64,000 nucleotides of DNA from Nocardia cyriacigeorgica (GTDB taxonomy: Bacteria; Actinomycetota; Actinomycetes; Mycobacteriales; Mycobacteriaceae): NCBI RefSeq assembly GCF_010868145.1, contig NZ_JAAGUY010000009.1:144081-208080 (forward strand). The letters run 5' to 3'. Made by a program: the position numbers and the translations under genes. The notes beneath the pieces were generated by a model. The model searched no databases. It was not told the origin of the DNA and saw only the letters and a program-made list of their open reading frames with translations. The first letter of the stretch is position 1; every line of letters starts with the position of its first letter. Below are positions 59,451 to 64,000 of this stretch, piece after piece.

Positions 59451-59716
59451 CTGTCGTTCCGCGGCCGGTTTGGTCGCGCACCTATCCGTCCTGTAATCTT
59501 GGACAGTCGCTGCCCGGCGACAGCGTTTTATCACGCTGTGCCCGCGAAGCTGTATCGGGAACTGTTTCTAGCAGACCCTGAGCAATCGCCAGTGCTGAGG
59601 CGGCGGTGACTACCAGACCAGATGTGTAGTGGTTGCCCGGTGGAGTTCTCCAGCCGGGTACTGCTCCAGCCGCGCTAGCAAGCGCCGCACACTAGAGGAA
59701 GAAGGGCAGCCGACCG
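59451..59716 (+). promoter_or_regulatory. Upstream region and leader of rplU-rpmA
   Basis: The 266 bases hold no gene. A hairpin (CCCGG-T-GGAG with CTCC-AG-CCGGG, 59636-59658) lies 58 bases before the rplU ATG. Ribosomal-protein leaders named L21 exist in other phyla, but I cannot match this one to a known family. Confidence 0.35.
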
Positions 59717-60028
59717 ATGGCAACGTACGCGATCGTCAAGACCGGCGGAAAGCAGTACAAGGTCGCGGTCGGTGACCTGGTGAAGGTCGAGAAGATCGAG
59801 GGTGCGCCGGGCACCGCTGTGGATCTGTCGCCGGTGCTCGTGGTCAACGGCGCCGAGCTGACCGCCGATGCGGACAAGCTGGCCAAGGTGTCGGTGTCCG
59901 CCGAGGTCGTCGAGCAGACCAAGGGCCCGAAGATCCGCATCCACAAGTTCAAGAACAAGACCGGCTACCACAAGCGCCAGGGTCACCGTCAGCCGCTGAC
60001 GGTCCTGAAGGTCACCGGCATCAAGTAA
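59717..60028 (+). CDS. rplU: 50S ribosomal protein L21
   Basis: 103 residues, standard length, ATG 59717 with GAAGAAGGG upstream. Opening [19 protein letters not shown] and closing [21 protein letters not shown] are the L21 signatures. First gene of the rplU-rpmA operon; L21 binds 23S rRNA. Confidence 0.98.
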   Translation: MATYAIVKTGGKQYKVAVGDLVKVEKIEGAPGTAVDLSPVLVVNGAELTADADKLAKVSVSAEVVEQTKGPKIRIHKFKNKTGYHKRQGHRQPLTVLKVTGIK

Positions 60029-60072
60029 TCGGCCCGGGGGTTCACCGAGCCCCCACCTGGAGGAGTACAGCA

Positions 60073-60339
60073 ATGGCACATAAGAAGGGTGCATCCAGCT
60101 CCCGGAACGGTCGCGATTCCAACAGCAAGCGCCTCGGCGTCAAGCGGTTCGGCGGTCAGTCCGTGAAGGCCGGCGAGATCCTGGTGCGTCAGCGCGGCAC
60201 GCACTTCCACCCCGGCGTGAACGTCGGCCGTGGCGGTGACGACACCCTGTTCGCCCTCGAGGCGGGCGCGGTCGAGTTCGGCACCAAGCGTGGACGCAAG
60301 ACCGTCAACATCGTGGTTCCGGAGCCCGTCGAAGCCTGA
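60073..60339 (+). CDS. rpmA: 50S ribosomal protein L27
   Basis: 88 residues, ATG 60073 with GGAGGAG upstream, 44 bp after rpl[22 protein letters not shown] at the N terminus reaches toward the peptidyl-transferase centre; no Firmicutes-type cleavable extension. GVKRFGGQ and [11 protein letters not shown] are typical. Confidence 0.98.
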   Translation: MAHKKGASSSRNGRDSNSKRLGVKRFGGQSVKAGEILVRQRGTHFHPGVNVGRGGDDTLFALEAGAVEFGTKRGRKTVNIVVPEPVEA

Positions 60340-60364
60340 CCGGCTGACGACTCCAACACAGACG

Positions 60365-60399
60365 AGCGGGTCAGGGTGACATACCCCTGGCCCGCTTTT
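60365..60399 (+). terminator. Terminator after rpmA
   Basis: Stem GCGGGTCAGGG with CCCTGGCCCGC around a short loop, followed by TTTTCG, 26 bases after the stop. It separates the ribosomal genes from obg. Confidence 0.75.
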
Positions 60400-60471
60400 C
60401 GTTGTTTCCATCACAGTCGCCAGCGGCGATGCTCGCCGTCCTGACCAGACCGAAGGAGGATGATTCGGCGT

Positions 60472-61932
60472 ATGTCCAAATTCATCGACCGTGTCGTACT
60501 TCATGTGCGTGCTGGCAAGGGCGGCCACGGCTGCGCGTCGGTGCACCGGGAGAAGTTCAAGCCGCTCGGCGGTCCCGACGGCGGTAATGGCGGCAACGGC
60601 GGAGACGTGATCCTCGAGGTCGACTCCAATGTGCACACCCTGCTGGACTTCCACTTCCATCCGCATGCCAAGGCGAGCAACGGCAAACCGGGCGAAGGCG
60701 GCAACCGCGATGGCAAACAGGGCACCGAACTGCTGTTGAAGGTTCCCGACGGCACCGTGGTGTTGGGCTCGGACGGCGAAGTGCTCATGGACCTGGTCGG
60801 TGTGGGCAACCGGTACATCGCGGCCCGTGGTGGTCGCGGCGGGCTCGGAAATGCCGCACTGGCCTCCAAGGCACGGAAGGCGCCCGGGTTCGCGCTGCTC
60901 GGTGAGGAGGGCGAAGAGCGCGATATCGTGCTCGAGCTCAAGTCCGTGGCCGATGTGGGGCTGGTCGGATTCCCGTCGGCCGGTAAGTCCTCGCTGGTGT
61001 CTGTGCTCTCGGCGGCCAAACCCAAGATCGCCGACTACCCGTTCACCACTCTCGTGCCCAACCTCGGTGTGGTCGCCAGCGGCGACACCACCTTCACTGT
61101 GGCCGATGTGCCCGGGTTGATCCCTGGTGCGAGCCAGGGCCGTGGTCTCGGCCTCGACTTCCTGCGTCACCTGGAGCGGTGTGCTGTCCTCGCGCACGTT
61201 GTGGACTGCGCGACGCTGGAGCCGGGCCGCGATCCCGTCTCCGACGTCGACGCCCTCGAGGCGGAACTCGCCGCCTACAAACCTGCGCTGAGCGCCGATG
61301 CGGGGCTCGGTGACCTGGCCGACCGCCCGCGGGTGGTGATCCTGAACAAGACCGACGTGCCCGACGCCGCCGAACTGGCCGAGATGGTCACCGAGGAGTT
61401 CACCGCGCGGGGCTGGCCCGTCTTCGAGATCTCGGCGGTGAGCCGGGCCGGGCTGCGGCCGCTGACGTTCGCCCTCGCCGACTTGGTGCTGAAGTACCGG
61501 GAGGAGCATCCGAAGGCTGCCCCGAAGCGCCCGGTGATCCGCCCGATCGCGGTGGACGAGACCGGCTTCAGTGTGATCGCCGATCCGGAGGAGCCCGGCG
61601 GTTTCATCGTGCGCGGTACCCGGCCCGAGCGCTGGGTCCGGCAGACCCAGTTCGACAACGACGAGGCCGTCGGTTACCTGGCCGACCGGCTCGCGCGTCT
61701 CGGCGTCGAGGACGAACTGGTGCGCCTCGGCGCCGAACCCGGCGCGCCCGTCACGATCGGCGATGTCACCTTCGAGTGGGAGCCGCAGATCTCGGCGGGC
61801 GTCGATATGGTGCCCACCGGCCGCGGCACCGATATCCGGCTCGAGCAGACCGACCGGATCAGTGCGGCCGAGCGCAAACATGCCTCCAGGGTGCGTCGCG
61901 GTTTGGTGCGTGACGACGAGGACGAAGCGTAG
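60472..61932 (+). CDS. obg: Obg/CgtA GTPase
   Basis: 486 residues from ATG 60472 (MSKFIDRV). AAGGAGG at 60453-60459 is twelve bases away and touches an in-frame ATG at 60460, which would add four residues. Glycine-rich Obg fold ([14 protein letters not shown]), GTPase domain with G1 [10 protein letters not shown]3 DVPGLIPGA and G4 NKTD, and a C-terminal OCT domain. Obg monitors 50S assembly and links it to growth and the stringent response. Followed by proB after 50 bp. Confidence 0.97.
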   Translation: MSKFIDRVVLHVRAGKGGHGCASVHREKFKPLGGPDGGNGGNGGDVILEVDSNVHTLLDFHFHPHAKASNGKPGEGGNRDGKQGTELLLKVPDGTVVLGSDGEVLMDLVGVGNRYIAARGGRGGLGNAALASKARKAPGFALLGEEGEERDIVLELKSVADVGLVGFPSAGKSSLVSVLSAAKPKIADYPFTTLVPNLGVVASGDTTFTVADVPGLIPGASQGRGLGLDFLRHLERCAVLAHVVDCATLEPGRDPVSDVDALEAELAAYKPALSADAGLGDLADRPRVVILNKTDVPDAAELAEMVTEEFTARGWPVFEISAVSRAGLRPLTFALADLVLKYREEHPKAAPKRPVIRPIAVDETGFSVIADPEEPGGFIVRGTRPERWVRQTQFDNDEAVGYLADRLARLGVEDELVRLGAEPGAPVTIGDVTFEWEPQISAGVDMVPTGRGTDIRLEQTDRISAAERKHASRVRRGLVRDDEDEA

Positions 61933-61982
61933 GCACGCTCTAGCGGCGTGCCGGCGCGAGACAACAGTGGTGGAGATCAGCC

Positions 61983-63116
61983 GTGACGGAAACGGAAGTG
62001 CAGTTCGGCGCCGGACTCAGTGAGGCGCGCCAGGCCATCGCCGGTGCGCGCAGCGTCGTGGTGAAGATCGGGTCCTCGGCCCTCACCAGCATGAAGGCCG
62101 GTCTGGATATCGCACGGCTGGATCGGCTCGCCGACGCCATCGAGGCGCGGATGCGGGCCGGATCCGATGTCGTTGTGGTGTCCTCGGGCGCAATCGGCGC
62201 CGGGATGGCGCCGCTGGGCCTGAGTCGCCGTCCGCGTGATCTGGCCACCAAACAGGCGGCGGCCAGCGTCGGTCAGCTGGCGCTGGCCCACGCCTGGGGG
62301 ACGTCGTTCACACGGTATGGCCGCACTGTCGGTCAAGTCCTGCTCAGCGCCGACGACTTCGCCCGCCGCGAACACCATCGCAATGCCCAGCGCACCCTGG
62401 ACCGGCTCCGCTCGCTCGGCGCGGTGGCGGTGGTGAACGAAAACGACACTGTCGCAACCGAAGAGATCCGTTTCGGCGATAACGACCGGCTGGCCGCACT
62501 GGTCGCGCATCTGGTGGGCGCCGACGCTCTGGTGCTGCTGTCGGATGTCGAGGGCCTCTACGACGGCGACCCACGCAAAGGTGGTGCCACATTCATTCCC
62601 GAGGTGCGTTCCAGCGCGGACCTCGACGGGGTGATCGCAGGCAGCGGCGGCGCGCTCGGGACCGGTGGCATGGCCTCGAAGCTGTCGGCGGCCCGCCTTG
62701 CCGCTGACGCGGGTGTGCCGGTGCTGCTGGCCGCGGCCTCCGACGCCGCGACCGCCTTGAGCAGTGGCACCGTCGGCACCGCGTTCGCGGCTCGCCCGGT
62801 GCGTCTGTCCGCGCGCAAGTTCTGGGTCCGCCACGCCGCCGACAGCCGCGGCGCCATCCACATCGACGACGGAGCCGTCGCCGCCGTGGCCCATCGCCGC
62901 CACTCCCTGCTCGCGGCAGGCATCACCGGCGTGCGCGGCCGCTTCCACGGCGGTGACGTCGTCGATCTCATCGCCCCTGACCACCGCCTGGTCGCGCGTG
63001 GTGTCGTCGAATACGACGCAGCCGAACTGTCCACCATGCTCGGCCGCTCCACAACTGAGCTTCCCGACACAATGCAGCGTCCGGTGATTCACGCCGACGA
63101 CCTGGTGAAGGTGTAG
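61983..63116 (+). CDS. proB: Glutamate 5-kinase
   Basis: 377 residues from GTG 61983, GGAG eight bases upstream. It phosphorylates glutamate in the first step of proline synthesis. Kinase domain: [55 protein letters not shown] and [12 protein letters not shown]. The C-terminal PUA domain (about 285-370) contains [10 protein letters not shown] and [10 protein letters not shown]. proA is not in the window. The next gene is convergent, eight bases away. Confidence 0.97.
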   Translation: MTETEVQFGAGLSEARQAIAGARSVVVKIGSSALTSMKAGLDIARLDRLADAIEARMRAGSDVVVVSSGAIGAGMAPLGLSRRPRDLATKQAAASVGQLALAHAWGTSFTRYGRTVGQVLLSADDFARREHHRNAQRTLDRLRSLGAVAVVNENDTVATEEIRFGDNDRLAALVAHLVGADALVLLSDVEGLYDGDPRKGGATFIPEVRSSADLDGVIAGSGGALGTGGMASKLSAARLAADAGVPVLLAAASDAATALSSGTVGTAFAARPVRLSARKFWVRHAADSRGAIHIDDGAVAAVAHRRHSLLAAGITGVRGRFHGGDVVDLIAPDHRLVARGVVEYDAAELSTMLGRSTTELPDTMQRPVIHADDLVKV

Positions 63117-63124
63117 GAGCGGGC

Positions 63125-63778
63125 TCAGTACTCGAGTTCCGACCACGGGATGGTGATCGGGAAAGGGAAGTCGATCTCGATGCCGTTGGCATCGTCGCGG
63201 GTCCACTCTCCAGCGACGAGATAATTGGCCGGACGCAGCGGCCGCACCCCCTGCGGGAGCCGTCCGTGCTCGGTCTCCAACGCGTACGCCCTGACAGTCG
63301 CGATCGCGCTGTCCTCGCGAGCCAGTGATACCTCCCAATACCAGGGGATTCCAGCGCTCGCGTAGCGTGCTTTCTTGGATTCCATATCGGACTGCGTGTT
63401 CGAAGGCGATAGAACTTCACCCACGATCAGCGTGTCAGACGCGCGAAGGTCCTGGTAGGGCGAACCGAGGCAGCGGTGAACCAGGAAATCGGGGGTGAGG
63501 AAGTCTGATTTTCCGCTGTTGCCGAGGAAGACGTTGGTTTCCACCGTCACTCGCCAGCACGTCTCCGGGTCGTTCGACATGGTCTTTCGGGCACACTGCT
63601 CGATAGCGTTCCGCACACGAACCGTGAAAGTCTGGTGCTCGGCCGGGCCCCGGCGCAACCAAACGACCCGACCATTCCAGAGCTCGATCTGTTTGGCGAT
63701 CTCCTCGGGTAGCCGTTCCAGTTCATCCCAGGTCATGAACTCGGGGAGCTCAGGGCGCTCGACACGCGGAACGGTCAT
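63125..63778 (-). CDS. Uma2-family endonuclease-fold protein (DUF820)
   Basis: 217 residues from ATG 63778. PD-(D/E)XK nuclease fold: FMTWDELERLPEE at the N terminus, ELWNGRVVWLRRGPAEHQ, TPDFLVH, LIVGEVLSPSNTQSDMESKKARYASAGIPWYW with the expected Asp, Glu and Lys in place. Uma2 proteins are abundant in cyanobacteria and actinobacteria; some are suggested to act in DNA transactions but no function is established. GC content is a little lower than in neighbouring genes. Confidence 0.85.
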   Translation of the reverse strand: MTVPRVERPELPEFMTWDELERLPEEIAKQIELWNGRVVWLRRGPAEHQTFTVRVRNAIEQCARKTMSNDPETCWRVTVETNVFLGNSGKSDFLTPDFLVHRCLGSPYQDLRASDTLIVGEVLSPSNTQSDMESKKARYASAGIPWYWEVSLAREDSAIATVRAYALETEHGRLPQGVRPLRPANYLVAGEWTRDDANGIEIDFPFPITIPWSELEY

Positions 63779-63835
63779 GCCGCCATGGTAGGCCGCTCGG
63801 CTACCGCGATCGAACTGATTCCGGCGGGTCGCAGA

Positions 63836-64000
63836 TCAGCCCTGCGGTGGGATGACGCCGGGCTGGTCGGTGGCAGGTGGCGTGCCCTCGGGGATGGGTC
63901 CGGTGATGCCGGGCTGACCTGCGGGGTCCGGTAGCGGGACAGGCGGGTTCTCGGGTCCCGGGATCGGGGGTGGGGGAGGTGCTTCGGGTTGCCTGGGCGG
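63836..64000 (-). CDS. C-terminal tail of a proline-rich protein (5' end outside window)
   Basis: The minus-strand frame is open to the window edge and ends TGA at 63836. The 54 visible residues are almost entirely Pro, Gly and small polar residues (EAPPPPPIPGPENPP, then GITGPIPEGTPPATDQ). This is typical of the extracellular or linker tail of exported or membrane proteins in this group. The protein itself cannot be named from this part. Confidence 0.55.
   Translation of the reverse strand, partial: PPRQPEAPPPPPIPGPENPPVPLPDPAGQPGITGPIPEGTPPATDQPGVIPPQG

Noticed and set aside
59451..59716. tRNA or known riboswitch before rplU
   Set aside because: No cloverleaf, T-loop GTTCRA or aminoacyl-stem pairing is seen, and no riboswitch core is recognised.
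59989..61881. A 630-codon minus-strand frame opposite rplU, rpmA and obg
   Set aside because: It spans three certain genes and has no family resemblance; a GC-bias artefact.

Overview
The window is high-GC actinobacterial chromosome, most likely Nocardia or a close relative (Nocardiaceae, mycolic-acid group). The evidence is a type VII secretion (ESX) gene set, WhiB and PknG proteins, a paired clpP1-clpP2, a 180-kDa-type NAD-glutamate dehydrogenase, an mIHF-like protein, a KstR-type operator, and many genes whose start codon sits 6-8 bases after a TANNNT -10 hexamer (leaderless transcripts). I see no insertion sequence, prophage, CRISPR array, rRNA or tRNA.

Layout. (1) 1-7.2 kb: the end of an ESX locus (MinD/EspI-like ATPase tail, eccD, mycP, eccE in overlapping frames), then a short EspR-like regulator and two single-pass membrane proteins. 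(2) 7.2-17.7 kb: a glutamate/asparagine module of NAD-glutamate dehydrogenase, an SPFH/zinc-ribbon protein, an AnsP-type permease and the kinase PknG, which in relatives controls glutamate dehydrogenase through GarA. (3) 17.7-24.5 kb: regulators (DUF1707, WhiB3-like, MerR, a LuxR-type ATPase regulator) and two small secreted glycine-rich proteins. (4) 24.5-30 kb: esterase-type serine hydrolase, PrpE/Pnkp-type phosphatase, phosphoketolase, and an FKBP lipoprotein. (5) 30-35 kb: proteostasis block tig, clpP1, clpP2, clpX. (6) 35-44 kb: accessory genes including a ketosteroid isomerase under a KstR box, a TetR with a small NTF2/DUF3237 operon, FdhD with a YdeP-type molybdopterin oxidoreductase, an FHA protein and a GNAT. 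(7) 44-50 kb: glycerolipid block glpD, tetR, agpS-like, diacylglycerol-kinase-like. (8) 50-64 kb: conserved housekeeping run valS, folC, DUF4233, ndk, rne, rplU, rpmA, obg, proB, then Uma2 and a proline-rich tail.

The most notable signal is a near-identical long palindrome (GTrCCG, 8-base spacer, CGGTAC, with AT-rich flanks) found five times between 7.2 and 24.1 kb and nowhere else that I could find. Each copy lies 42-86 bp before a start codon and usually overlaps a -10 hexamer. It joins glutamate dehydrogenase, the SPFH protein, the asparagine permease and two secreted glycine-rich proteins into one apparent regulon whose regulator is not obvious from the window. A second, clear two-site TetR operator system sits at 37.4-39.1 kb.
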